From positions 4,340,001 through 4,404,000 of the forward strand of contig CAXXSX010000002.1 in NCBI GenBank assembly GCA_963677165.2: a stretch of 64,000 bases of DNA. The letters are read 5' to 3'. Origin of the DNA: JAFGXT01 sp963677165. GTDB taxonomy: Bacteria > Verrucomicrobiota > Lentisphaeria > Victivallales > SZUA-371. The position numbers and the translations under genes are program-made. Positions 27,338 to 37,100 of this stretch are shown here, in pieces. Each line of letters opens with the position of its first letter. The first letter of the stretch is position 1. The notes below the pieces were generated by a model. That model saw only the letters and a program-made list of their open reading frames with translations. It did no database searches and was not told where the DNA came from.

Positions 27338-28606
27338 ATGGGCAAAAAAGGTCAGGCTAAAGGGGCAGGGCATCTGTTCAAAAGAGGTAGGGTTTATTAC
27401 ATTCAATATACCGTCAACGGCAAAAGAATTGTTCAGTCTCTCAAAACAACAGACAAGACAGTGGCTCAGAAGCTCGCTAATGAGAAAGCCGCCTTAACTT
27501 CAGAGGTGACAAACCGTGAACTTACCGTATTGAAAATTGCTGAAGCAAAAAACATCGTTTCCAACAATCGCATTAAAGTTGATGAGATATGGGAAAAGTT
27601 TCTTAATGAACCATCACGTCCCGACAGTTCAGCCAATACCCTGAAAAGTTATAAATCTGCGGTCAATCTTTTTTCTGAATGGTTGACCAAACATCATCCG
27701 TCTGCTCGATATATTGCCCAGGTGACTGATGCGACGGGTGCCGATTTTGCCAACTTTCTCTGGCAGGAACACAAAGTTTCCGAACGGACATACAACGCCT
27801 ATATAAAGGCACTATTTCTGATTTTTAGAGTGTTAAATAAAGATATCCGGAATCCATTCGCCAAAGAGAATATTTCCAGGAAGAATGAAAACCAGCAGGG
27901 ACGCTATAAGTTTACAGAACAGGAAATAGATAAAGTTCTGAATATCTTTGCTGATACTGGATTAAAAACCATGTACAAAGATCAGATGGAAATACTGTTT
28001 TACATCGGAGCTTTTACCGGCCTGCGCCTCATTGATTGCTGTTTCCTGAAATGGAAAGATATCCATCTGGAACAGAAGATAATCAAGACTATACCGGAAA
28101 AGACAAAACGAATAAAACGCCATGCCGTTATTCCCCTGACCACACAACTGGAAGATAAATTAAAAGTTGCAGTAGAATGGAAACGTGATGCTTATGTGTT
28201 GCCGGACGTTGCCGATCGCTACAAACGAAATCCGGACGGTATCCGAAAGGATATAATCAAGATTCTGAACTATACCGGATTTAACACGACTGAAGAATCT
28301 GACTCTCTCCAACGTAAGAAAAACATATGCCGTTATGGCTTTCATTCGTTTCGACATACCTACGCTAGCCTAATGGCCTCCCGAGGCTATAATATCAACA
28401 TGCTAGCCAAAGTCCTCGCCGATGATACCAAGACCCTTGAAAAATACTACATCAACATCGACGACAAAGTCATCAAAGATACCTTCAATGACCTAATGGG
28501 GGGCTCTGGTAAAAATAACATCAAATCAGAGATAATCTCAAGGTTAGATTATCTATCTGAATTAGAGTTGAATTCTGTCATGTCTTTAATCAAATCAATG
28601 ACATAA
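27338..28606 (+). CDS. int: Tyrosine recombinase (integrase) of the island
   Basis: I chose ATG 27338 (MGKKGQAKGAGHLFKRGRVYY), which has GGAGCGAGAAAG just upstream; an in-frame start 39 bp earlier lacks one. The 422-residue protein has an N-terminal arm-binding region (RVYYIQYTVNGKRIVQSLKTTDK), a core-binding SAM-like domain (about 90-190) and a catalytic domain with Arg230 (TGLRLIDC), His336 and Arg339 (HSFRHTY), and Tyr370/371 (LEKYYINID). The tetrad is complete, so it should be active. It lies 131 bp inside attL, the normal position for an integrase using a tRNA site, and its direction is into the element. Confidence 0.95.
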   Translation: MGKKGQAKGAGHLFKRGRVYYIQYTVNGKRIVQSLKTTDKTVAQKLANEKAALTSEVTNRELTVLKIAEAKNIVSNNRIKVDEIWEKFLNEPSRPDSSANTLKSYKSAVNLFSEWLTKHHPSARYIAQVTDATGADFANFLWQEHKVSERTYNAYIKALFLIFRVLNKDIRNPFAKENISRKNENQQGRYKFTEQEIDKVLNIFADTGLKTMYKDQMEILFYIGAFTGLRLIDCCFLKWKDIHLEQKIIKTIPEKTKRIKRHAVIPLTTQLEDKLKVAVEWKRDAYVLPDVADRYKRNPDGIRKDIIKILNYTGFNTTEESDSLQRKKNICRYGFHSFRHTYASLMASRGYNINMLAKVLADDTKTLEKYYINIDDKVIKDTFNDLMGGSGKNNIKSEIISRLDYLSELELNSVMSLIKSMT

Positions 28607-28796
28607 AGAGTTTTTTGGGAGATATATTATTTGAGAGATAAGAGAAGTTTATGAAATATTGGGCTTCGTATAAAAAAATTGAGTTTGATTCATTGGGGTG
28701 ATTTGATTTTTTTATTGAGAGCTGTATTTTAATCTTCTCGTGTGATAATTATTAGTTATTAATGTTTGTCTGTTTATTAAGAACAAGGGGGGATAA

Positions 28797-29846
28797 ATGA
28801 TTGACTTTGCGGAAAGTTATCCCATCATTCTGCCGGAAAAAATAAACTCATATGTTTTTTATGACAAGATTCTTTCTAAAATTATAAAAGCTCTGGATAG
28901 TCAACAGAAAAATATTTGTTTAGTTTTTCGTAATACAAGACATATTACTACACATGTTTTGCCCTTGCTTCTGGGCGTTGGCCTCATTGCTGATCAAAAT
29001 TATAAGAATAAAATCAGTTTAGATATTGGATATAACTTAGACCTGAATCGTTTTCTTCGGGGAAGTAAATTTTTAGAGTTTGCCCAAGGTGTATTCGATT
29101 TTAACAAAGAAGAACTTCCCGCTGTTGCAAAAATGGCAAATGAACACAAAATTACTGTGTTACCTATTAAAGAAGATTTGCCAAATGATTTCTATAGCAT
29201 TCCCACAGAACAGAAAGATCAAATAATAGCTTATGAGAAATCTTTTCTTAAGACTGATAAAATTCCATTGATTTTAAGGAATTTATCTTCTAATCCTAAA
29301 CAAGCTAAAGCGTATTTAGCCATTCTGGTTGAGATTATTTCGAATACGAGAATTCATTCCAGATCAGGTTGTATGATTTTTGGTCAAACTGGAAATTTCT
29401 CATTATCAATTTGTATTAATGATTTTGGGATAGGGTTTGATCAATCGTTAAAGCTCCAAGGTTACAACGTTGATTTGCCTATTAATATTTTGGGTGAAAT
29501 GAAACGTCATAATATTACAAATAAAGACTCATTTCTTGAATTATTGCATATATTTAGAGCTCTTGAGTATTCAAGAATTAATAAAGAGAAAACTAAAAGA
29601 TATAATTTATTTGACCTAAAGAATGAATTCAATAAAAATCGTGCAACAATAAGAATCCATTCTGAATCTGCTCAAATTGTTTTTTCGGGGGATCGATGTT
29701 ATGGGTGTAACAAACATTGTGAGTCTCTGTTTGAATGCTATTATTGCTTAATGGATGATTACAAAAAAGAACAGGAATATTCTCCTGTGAGATTGTATGA
29801 TGAGAGTCTTCAAGGAGTGCATATTGAAGCAGAATTACCAATATGA
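28797..29846 (+). CDS. GHKL-fold ATPase with C-terminal cysteine cluster
   Basis: The 349-residue protein begins after a very strong ribosome site (AAGGGGGG). Residues ~30-110 form an alpha/beta region that may be STAS-like. Residues ~180-345 match the histidine-kinase-type ATP-binding fold: the N box (LVEIISNTRIHSRSG), the G1 motif (INDFGIGF) and the C-terminal strand LQGVHIEAELPI. No phosphorylatable His domain is present, so it is not a normal sensor kinase. Near residue 300 a CYGCNKHCESLFECYYC cluster looks like a metal-binding insert, which is unusual for the fold. It is the first gene of a tight four-gene operon (gaps 21 bp, overlap 11 bp, gap 9 bp) ending in thyX. I infer a sensory or switch role controlling the next proteins. 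Confidence 0.65.
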   Translation: MIDFAESYPIILPEKINSYVFYDKILSKIIKALDSQQKNICLVFRNTRHITTHVLPLLLGVGLIADQNYKNKISLDIGYNLDLNRFLRGSKFLEFAQGVFDFNKEELPAVAKMANEHKITVLPIKEDLPNDFYSIPTEQKDQIIAYEKSFLKTDKIPLILRNLSSNPKQAKAYLAILVEIISNTRIHSRSGCMIFGQTGNFSLSICINDFGIGFDQSLKLQGYNVDLPINILGEMKRHNITNKDSFLELLHIFRALEYSRINKEKTKRYNLFDLKNEFNKNRATIRIHSESAQIVFSGDRCYGCNKHCESLFECYYCLMDDYKKEQEYSPVRLYDESLQGVHIEAELPI

Positions 29847-29867
29847 TTTCTAGGGGAGGGAAAATAG

Positions 29868-31046
29868 ATGAACAATAATATCTTTGGCATTTCCATTGAT
29901 TCCAATGACTTTTTTTTATTTATAAAAGTTCATGCCTTACAATGCATTGAAAGTTTTTACCAGTCATATGAAAATCTTGAAAATGAATTTTATGATTATA
30001 AAGGTCTCAATGGAAATGAATTGAAAGTAGCTACAATTGAAAAAATCATCAAGTATTTCAAGGAGAATAAAGTCCCCAAAAAAATCATTGTTCTTGATTT
30101 TTCCTTTATCAATAATGTTGAGAAAAATCAGTTTAGTAATTTCAAAACTATTATTTCCGAAATTGTCAAAACTCAAAAGAAATCGTTGATTTTTTGGGAA
30201 TGTATGCCGTCAATTTTTTTTGACATTTGGGAAAATGATTTTAATTTCCATATGAAATTTTTTTCCGATTGCTGTGAGTTTAAAGTCAAAAATATGAATG
30301 ATGATACAATCAATAATTTTGATGATAATATGGATATGATATACTCCTATATCATTCCTCAAGGCTCTGATATTAAATTTGATGATCTTTCCTATGAATA
30401 CATTGCTGATGTTTATAATGCAACTCTCAACGAAAGTAAGAGAAACTTTATTAAGTCATTTTGTGAAGGAAATGAGAGTAATAAGGGTAGTTGGACTTCT
30501 TCTTCAGTATATTTAAAAAAGTACATAAATGTAAAACGAATGATTGAGTCATCCCATTGTAACAATTTTTATCTTTATCTCTATGAGCTTGCTCATATAA
30601 TTAAGAATAAGTATCTTTGCGATAGAACGTCAAATAGAAAAAATGTAAAGCTTTGTTGTGTTACTTTGAATGGAGCTTTCATTGGATCAATATTATCCAG
30701 CCTACTATGTATTGATCTTGTTACTCTTGATCATCTAGGACCAATAAGTCATTTATACAAAGCTGATTTTGAAGAAATGATCATTGCCAAAAACGAGTAT
30801 ATTCTTGTCACGGATGTTGTATGCATGGGAACTGAGTCGCATGTAGTAAAGAATGTAATCGAGTACCTTGGAGGTAAGTATTTGGGAGGCGTAACATTAG
30901 TGAGAATAGAAACAACTGATAAAGATGATCATAATACAGGTGTTCAATTAATTAACTTAACACATGAAGACAATTTTCTGGACTATTCTATAGAAACTAA
31001 TTTTTCTTGCCCAAAATTGATAGTGGAGAATAATAATGAGTTTTAA
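29868..31046 (+). CDS. STAS-like plus phosphoribosyltransferase-type protein
   Basis: The 392-residue protein follows a GGGGAGG ribosome site. Its N-terminal part (KKIIVLDFSFINNVEKNQFSN, then KKSLIFWECMP) has the strand-helix rhythm of STAS domains, which often pair with GHKL ATPases such as the upstream protein. The C-terminal part has a type-I phosphoribosyltransferase core: VTLNGAFIGSIL, a hood-like segment, and the PRPP loop YILVTDVVCMGTESHVVKNV (canonical VLLVDDVxxxGxT). The final T/S of the loop is replaced by ESH, so PRPP binding may be altered. Its 3' end overlaps the next gene by 11 bp. Assignments of both domains are from motif recognition only; the product is unknown. Confidence 0.6.
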   Translation: MNNNIFGISIDSNDFFLFIKVHALQCIESFYQSYENLENEFYDYKGLNGNELKVATIEKIIKYFKENKVPKKIIVLDFSFINNVEKNQFSNFKTIISEIVKTQKKSLIFWECMPSIFFDIWENDFNFHMKFFSDCCEFKVKNMNDDTINNFDDNMDMIYSYIIPQGSDIKFDDLSYEYIADVYNATLNESKRNFIKSFCEGNESNKGSWTSSSVYLKKYINVKRMIESSHCNNFYLYLYELAHIIKNKYLCDRTSNRKNVKLCCVTLNGAFIGSILSSLLCIDLVTLDHLGPISHLYKADFEEMIIAKNEYILVTDVVCMGTESHVVKNVIEYLGGKYLGGVTLVRIETTDKDDHNTGVQLINLTHEDNFLDYSIETNFSCPKLIVENNNEF

Positions 31047-32781
31047 AACTGCATACCTTCATTTATCAGATCTTCATCTATCAGACAATTTAAATTGTGA
31101 TGGGGAAATTGTATCAAGATCATCTTATGATCTTCCTTTTGTAAATTCGTTTCTATCGGTATTAAAGGATAATTTGATAGAACTAAATGCGAAAGTTAAC
31201 AAGGTAATAATATCAGGAGACTTAGCCAATATTGGGGTAGAGTCCGAATATAAAATTGTAACCGAATTTATCGGGACGTTGTCAAAAGAACTAGCTGTAG
31301 AAACTGAAGATTTTATTATTATTCCTGGGAATCATGATGTGTTTAGAAGTGGCCTGCGAGCGCATTTTGAAGAAAAGATACTAGAATATAAGGCTCAGAA
31401 TATAAAGCCTTATATGCTTCATGAGAAAAAATTTGAGTACTTCAAAAAGTTCTTAGATTCTTTGGGTAAAAAATGCAATTGGCAATCACCCATTTTCTCT
31501 GTCAATGCTTGCACAAAAAATAAAATTGTTTTTATTGGATTTAACACTAATTTTCAGCAATCATACGAAAATGCGCCTGGATGGATTGAGGCCGCAGATT
31601 TAGATAATAAGATACAATCTGCACTTGAAGATTATAGTGGCTATGCGAGAATTGGGATATTCCATCATCCTCCTCCTATTGCTTCGTCAGGTTTTAGTCC
31701 TATATCGACTATTAAAAATTGGGGTGAAGTTTCTAGCATACTTGTGCGCCAACATATTAATTTTTGTTTATATGGGCATACTCATATTAATAATAATTCT
31801 GAACATATTGAAAATAATGATAGTTTTAAAATGATTGGTACTGGAAGTTTTGCTAAGAGTGGAGTTACCAATACATGTAAGATATTTATTGTAGATGATA
31901 AAAATGAAGAGGATAATATTTCACTTCGTGAACGAAAAATTGTATGTGATAACGGTGATTGGGATTTTTCGCAGAAATCGAAGACGTATTTCGTTTATTA
32001 TTCCGACAATTGTAATTCAAGGGTAAGTAAGGATAAAATTGAAGGGAGCTCCAATATCAATGAATATCAAGTACAAGAGCCTGATGATGCAAAACCAATC
32101 GATACTTCTTTTCTGGTGGCAGAAACGAAGTGTCCATCGAGTTGGAATGATGCCTTTGTCGATATTATAAAACGAAACAATTTATATTCAACAGGCCACT
32201 ATCACTGGGGGCCAAATTCAAGGTCTTTGGGATGTATAAATACCAATCAATTGTTAGGAAATTTTAAACTCTTGGAAATTTCTAAATACGCCTTGTATGA
32301 TACATTCAAAAAGCATTTTTTACATGGCAAAGATAATTGTTTTTTAGCGGAGGAACTTTTTATTTTAAATTCGTCTGCTTTTATTGGTATTGGAATTGAA
32401 GGCAATATATTATGTTCCAACTTAGCGTTGAAGTTCAATCTACCATATACATATATTCCGGCTATATGTAAGGAAAAAGATCACAATAAATTTGAAAAAC
32501 ATATTTCCATAAAACCTCAGCCAAATATGTTTTTAGTTACCGATGTTGTCTCATCTGGCAGTACTGTTAAGAATATTATTAAAAACATACCTTGTTTTAA
32601 ATCAGAAATTGTAAAAAAAATATATATATTGTGCTTGTTTTCTGTTGAAAATTTCGAATCCGAAGACAAACGGGTAGAAATACATCCAGTCTGCAGTAAG
32701 TTAGAAGTAAATAAATGCCCTCATAAAAGAGAAGAAGATTGTCCTCTTCACGAATTAGGGGTTTCACATAAGCTATATTGA
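31036..32781 (+). CDS. Metallophosphoesterase fused to phosphoribosyltransferase-type domain
   Basis: This 581-residue two-domain protein has an N-terminal calcineurin-like phosphoesterase with every canonical motif: LSDLHLSD, SGDLANIG, PGNHDVFRSG, GIFHHPP and YGHTHIN. After a linker (about 330-400), a phosphoribosyltransferase-type domain contains AFIGIGIEGNIL and the PRPP loop FLVTDVVSSGSTVKNII, closer to canonical than its neighbour's. A cysteine-rich tail (CSKLEVNKCPHKREEDCPLH) may bind metal. The loop DVVxxGxxVKN(V/I)I is shared with the upstream protein, so the two domains are paralogous. Joining a phosphodiesterase/phosphatase to a PRPP-using domain suggests making or breaking a nucleotide-like metabolite (inference). 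I know no named family with this architecture. Confidence 0.7.
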   Translation: MSFKTAYLHLSDLHLSDNLNCDGEIVSRSSYDLPFVNSFLSVLKDNLIELNAKVNKVIISGDLANIGVESEYKIVTEFIGTLSKELAVETEDFIIIPGNHDVFRSGLRAHFEEKILEYKAQNIKPYMLHEKKFEYFKKFLDSLGKKCNWQSPIFSVNACTKNKIVFIGFNTNFQQSYENAPGWIEAADLDNKIQSALEDYSGYARIGIFHHPPPIASSGFSPISTIKNWGEVSSILVRQHINFCLYGHTHINNNSEHIENNDSFKMIGTGSFAKSGVTNTCKIFIVDDKNEEDNISLRERKIVCDNGDWDFSQKSKTYFVYYSDNCNSRVSKDKIEGSSNINEYQVQEPDDAKPIDTSFLVAETKCPSSWNDAFVDIIKRNNLYSTGHYHWGPNSRSLGCINTNQLLGNFKLLEISKYALYDTFKKHFLHGKDNCFLAEELFILNSSAFIGIGIEGNILCSNLALKFNLPYTYIPAICKEKDHNKFEKHISIKPQPNMFLVTDVVSSGSTVKNIIKNIPCFKSEIVKKIYILCLFSVENFESEDKRVEIHPVCSKLEVNKCPHKREEDCPLHELGVSHKLY

Positions 32782-32790
32782 GAGGCTAAG

Positions 32791-33414
32791 ATGAAAGCGA
32801 TTAAACCTTATTTTATTGTAGAATCAAATTTTGATGGTAATGAAATATTAAAACATATAGAAAAGACCGGTCGGGTCGCATATAAAAGCGAAGATAAGAT
32901 TTCTGCAGATTCAGCACGGACTTTCATTCGTAAAATCATAAATAATAAACACGAAGCTGTTATTGAACATTATTCCATTACAGTAAGAGTTGTTTGTGAT
33001 CGAGGAGTTACTCATGAGATTGTTCGGCATCGTCTAGCGAGCTACTGTCAGGAATCCACGAGGTACTGCAATTATACTAAAGGAAAGTTTGGAAGTGAAA
33101 TAACTGTAATTGAACCTGTGTTCTGGGATAAAAACTCTGAGAAATATCAAATATGGGAACGCGCAATGAAGACTGCAGAGCATGCTTATTCTGCTTTGAT
33201 CGAATCCGGTGCGACTCCACAAGAAGCCAGAAGTGTTCTGCCGAATTCATTGAAAACAGAAATTGTGATGACAATGAATTTACGAGAATGGAGACATTTT
33301 TTTGCTTTACGCACTGCACAAAATGCGCATCCACAGATGCAAGAAATAGCACAGCCGCTGTTAGATGAATTTAAGAAAAGAATACCTCTGATTTTTGATG
33401 ATATAAATTATTAA
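32791..33414 (+). CDS. thyX: Flavin-dependent thymidylate synthase ThyX
   Basis: The 207-residue protein has the ThyX signature RHRLASYCQESTRY (residues 79-92; family pattern RHRxxSxxxxSxRY), which binds FAD and dUMP. EAVIEHYSITVRVVCDRGVTHEIV precedes it, and the C-terminal LREWRHFFALRTAQNAHPQMQEIA is also typical. The length is normal. ThyX methylates dUMP to dTMP with methylene-tetrahydrofolate and FADH2. It lies 9 bp after the phosphoesterase-phosphoribosyltransferase gene as the last gene of the operon, inside a mobile island, so it may be a specialised copy: a supplier of dTMP during stress or phage attack, or a modifier of a nucleotide made by its partners. Whether the host has its own thymidylate synthase cannot be seen. 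Confidence 0.93.
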   Translation: MKAIKPYFIVESNFDGNEILKHIEKTGRVAYKSEDKISADSARTFIRKIINNKHEAVIEHYSITVRVVCDRGVTHEIVRHRLASYCQESTRYCNYTKGKFGSEITVIEPVFWDKNSEKYQIWERAMKTAEHAYSALIESGATPQEARSVLPNSLKTEIVMTMNLREWRHFFALRTAQNAHPQMQEIAQPLLDEFKKRIPLIFDDINY

Positions 33415-33421
33415 GCTAGCT

Positions 33422-33931
33422 TTATTCTGAATGTCCGGAAGGAGAGCATTCTACCTTTTCCCAAGCCCATTGTCCAGATCTAATGTTATTGCTATTTTGA
33501 CTACTGAATCCAACCCATACGCCATTCAATTTTTTTAGAGTTCTATCAATTTTTAACTGGAATACCCCTGAATATGTTGGTCCTTCAACCAAAGCATGCC
33601 ACTCTCCATTAAAGAAACATCCAGATTCAATATGTCCTGAAAACAAGTATTCTTCTCCTTCCCAGTATAATGATCCAGAGATCTTCTTTCCAAGTTGTTT
33701 GACGGTAATATTTTCAGGGCCTCCAGTAACAGATTTCCCTGCATTATAGTTTTCAATAGTCCAAGAGTGTTTCCACATTCCTGCTATACTTACACTTTGT
33801 CTAAAAGTAAACCCATTTAAGAATCTAAGTAAAAAAGCAAGAATTGAATCGCTAAATAAAATTGTAAAAATAATCGAAACTGGTATACATATAAGACCTG
33901 TAATAAGTGAGATTATAAAATCACTACTCAT
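33422..33931 (-). CDS. Small membrane-anchored beta-rich protein, S-2TM-beta/Cap15-like outline
   Basis: The 169-residue protein has a hydrophobic N-terminus (residues ~5-40, FIISLITGLICIPVSIIFTILF and LAFLLRFL), long enough for one helix or a tight helical hairpin. About 125 residues rich in alternating beta-strand pattern follow, ending LNGVWVGFSSQ and SGQWAWEK. The outline (membrane helices plus a small beta-barrel) recalls Cap15-type effectors of CBASS, but no CD-NTase gene is nearby and I see no decisive motif. It is convergent with thyX (7-bp gap) and divergent from the NACHT gene. It may belong to either system or stand alone. Function unknown. Confidence 0.5.
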   Translation of the reverse strand: MSSDFIISLITGLICIPVSIIFTILFSDSILAFLLRFLNGFTFRQSVSIAGMWKHSWTIENYNAGKSVTGGPENITVKQLGKKISGSLYWEGEEYLFSGHIESGCFFNGEWHALVEGPTYSGVFQLKIDRTLKKLNGVWVGFSSQNSNNIRSGQWAWEKVECSPSGHSE

Positions 33932-34117
33932 AGTTAAGATATTCCCCTTTTTATTCTTTAATTTAAGATATATCCTATTATTTATTTTTCAATCAATGGC
34001 ACATGAAATCATGCATTGAATTGTGAAATGATCTATGATATGTTATGATTTTATCAATTAGAGCAAACGCTGCTGCAGAATAAAATAGATAAAAGTGTGA
34101 TTCCAAGGGGGACCGTG

Positions 34118-37100
34118 ATGATGCCTTCGAAATATATATTTCCTCAGATAAGAATATTTCATGACTTTGAGTCGTGCAATAAATCAAAGAACAGCTTTTA
34201 TTTAACGCATGAAGAAGTTAAGCTTGAAGATTGTTTATCTAAAAATGCATTTGTCCTTGGGGAGCCGGGTTCAGGAAAGAGTCGTTTGCTGAAAGAACTG
34301 TTGATATTGGTTAAAGCTCGAACAAATAAAGTTGCTTTTATTGATTTAAAAAAATATCCGTGTGATCTTCCTCTTGATGAGTATTTAGAAAAACTCAAAA
34401 CACAAAAGAATAATATCTCATCTATTGAAGAAGATTTCTTAGCTGAAAATAAAAATTTTATTTCAACAGATTTTTCCTGCAAGTCAGAGGCTTATGTGTT
34501 TCTTGATGCTCTGGATGAAGTATCGGAACATAAATTCTCAGATATGGTTGATAGAATTAATGATTTTAGGCAGTCCAATAAATCTCTGACAATAATAATT
34601 TCTTGTCGTTCACACCATTTTGAGAAATGGAAATCATTGCTTGATAATTTTAACTTTAATTTCATTCGGTTGTACAACTTTGGGCGTAGGGAAGTAATCA
34701 AGTACATGGAAGCAAGAAAATTGCCAGAAGAACAAATCGATTCAATTCTCAGACAATTTATTCCACAGTCCCAATGGTGGTATTACGATAAGACAATACT
34801 ATTTATTCCAAGATACTTAGAGGTCCTTTGCAATATATCAATTGTGTCAAAAGATACAATCCCAGGGTCAAGGATAAAGTTGTTTGATGCATTTATCAGC
34901 GAGAAGCTAAAAAAAGAAAAGAACACTGATTCTATAATTAATCCAGAATTAGTTAAACATGTTTTACAGAAATTGGCTTTGGTTATGGAAATCAATGGTG
35001 TAAACATAATTTCCAAACAAGATTTAATGGTTTTTCTTGATGATATTAAATCTAACCTAACAATTTCTTTTCTCAATCAAATTCCGATACAATTATTTTA
35101 TGATCGAGGATTGTTGAAAGATAACATTGATCATGTCGAATTTGAAAACACAGAATTTCAGGAATACTTGGCCGCAAAAGAGATTTTTGCTTTAGGGAAG
35201 ACTGAATATATCGTGCACGACCTAATGGTTGTTAAAGAACTTAGAGAAATAAATCCTTCCTGGTTGAATGTTTTAGGGTATCTTCTTGAATTAGACAACT
35301 CACTGTTTGAGCCTGTATTTTTATTTTATGAAAGACAAAAGGAAGGTAAGTTTCCTGTTAAAGAAATATATAATTATCTTGCAAATATCAACCCTGAAAG
35401 TATTGACGTTCAGATCAGAACTCGTTTTCTGCTTCATGTTTTTCATGTGCATTGTAATTTGGGAATATTTATTGATCATACTTTATTGTTAAAATTGACG
35501 ACTTTCTTTGATTGTAGCATAAATCAGGAGCTTGAAAGTAGTATAGATATCTACAGCGATGGTGGTAAAGCCAATATCGTGGAATTTGTTGGCAATTTAC
35601 ATAAAAAGAATATTTTGACTGAAGAGAAAATAGCGTTTTGGCGAAAGAAAATATTAACATTCACCAAAACACAGCACTCTGTTCTCCAGAGGAATATTTG
35701 TAATACTATAGCTAATATTGGAAAAGTGAAAGACTTCAAAACAAATGAATTGCATAATCTCCTTTATTCGAATGATATTCTTGTTGCAGAAAGTTTTGTT
35801 CGTTCATGTTTATTTGTTGGGCCGGAAGATGATTTCACCTGGAAATCTGTTGGTGAATATTTGCGAATTCATCCTGAACGGGCCCCAATATTAAGTGATT
35901 GTTTTTTCGCTCTTAATACAACTAAAGCTATTATTAAGTTTTTAGAAGTAATGAATTCTATCCCGGAGCTTTTAAATATTTTTTCTGAAATGACTATTTT
36001 TTCTCGGAAAGAAAAAGATGGATGGGATGGTGAGTATTCGACTGATGCCGAAAACATTGTGCTTGATATTTTAACAAAATATGTTCAGAACACTCGTTTT
36101 TACGATAGAGACAATCTCTTTTTGATCTTTTTATGTAAATGGTGTCAGAGAAACAATAATTCTTTTATTAATAAATTTGCTGACATTATTATTAGCAGCG
36201 AGTATGCGATGAGATTTTCTTTATTCCATTCAATGTTGGGGGATTTATTATCTGTTGAAAATGTATATGATGTTTCTCAAAAATTTAGGAAAATTCCTAA
36301 TGGAGAAAATTATATATTAAAAGCGTTTTTATATGCGAGTAAACAAAAGACTGCCCCAAAGGATTTTATTGATCTATGTGAAAGTATTTTTCCTGAAATG
36401 ATTGATAATGACGATTCAAAAAATAATCAATTGCAGAAATATTTAGCTGAAAAAGATGATGGCATTTTTGATACTTTTAAATTTAAACTAAACTGTAATT
36501 CAGAAGGTTCATTTCATTCAGATGTCTTCTCTTTTTATCTCGTGAATAATAAAGTTATAAAACCCAAGTTGACTTCTAAAATAATCACAAATTTCAAAAA
36601 ACTAGCCTTTTCTACTTTGAATAAACCAGTAAGTAAGGCACGACTGACACAGAAAAAGAATGATAAAAACACAACGTTTTCTGCTCCTAATTATATTTGG
36701 TATTATGGTTCTGCTATTTTAGTAGCTGTTGAATTCAATTGGGATATATCTCAATTCTACAAGCAAATATGGGCTTATATACCATTTTCAGACAATGTAA
36801 CTTTTGAAACTATATTGAAATTAATCCCTATCCCAACACCTAAAGATATTGATGAAATGGTAGGCGTGTATAATGGAAGCAGGGAAGATTCATTGGCTGC
36901 TTTTTACCCTGTGAACTTTGTTGAGCTATGTGGGAAATACCCAAAGTACAAAGATAAATATAAAGATATTTTAAAAAGAATAATTGAGCTTAATGACTTT
37001 GATGATGAATATGTAAAAAGAAAAGCTTTGGATACCTATATAGAATTAGAGTTTAAAGATTCTAAAGAGTACTTAAAATGCCTATTGGATGGAGAGTTTA

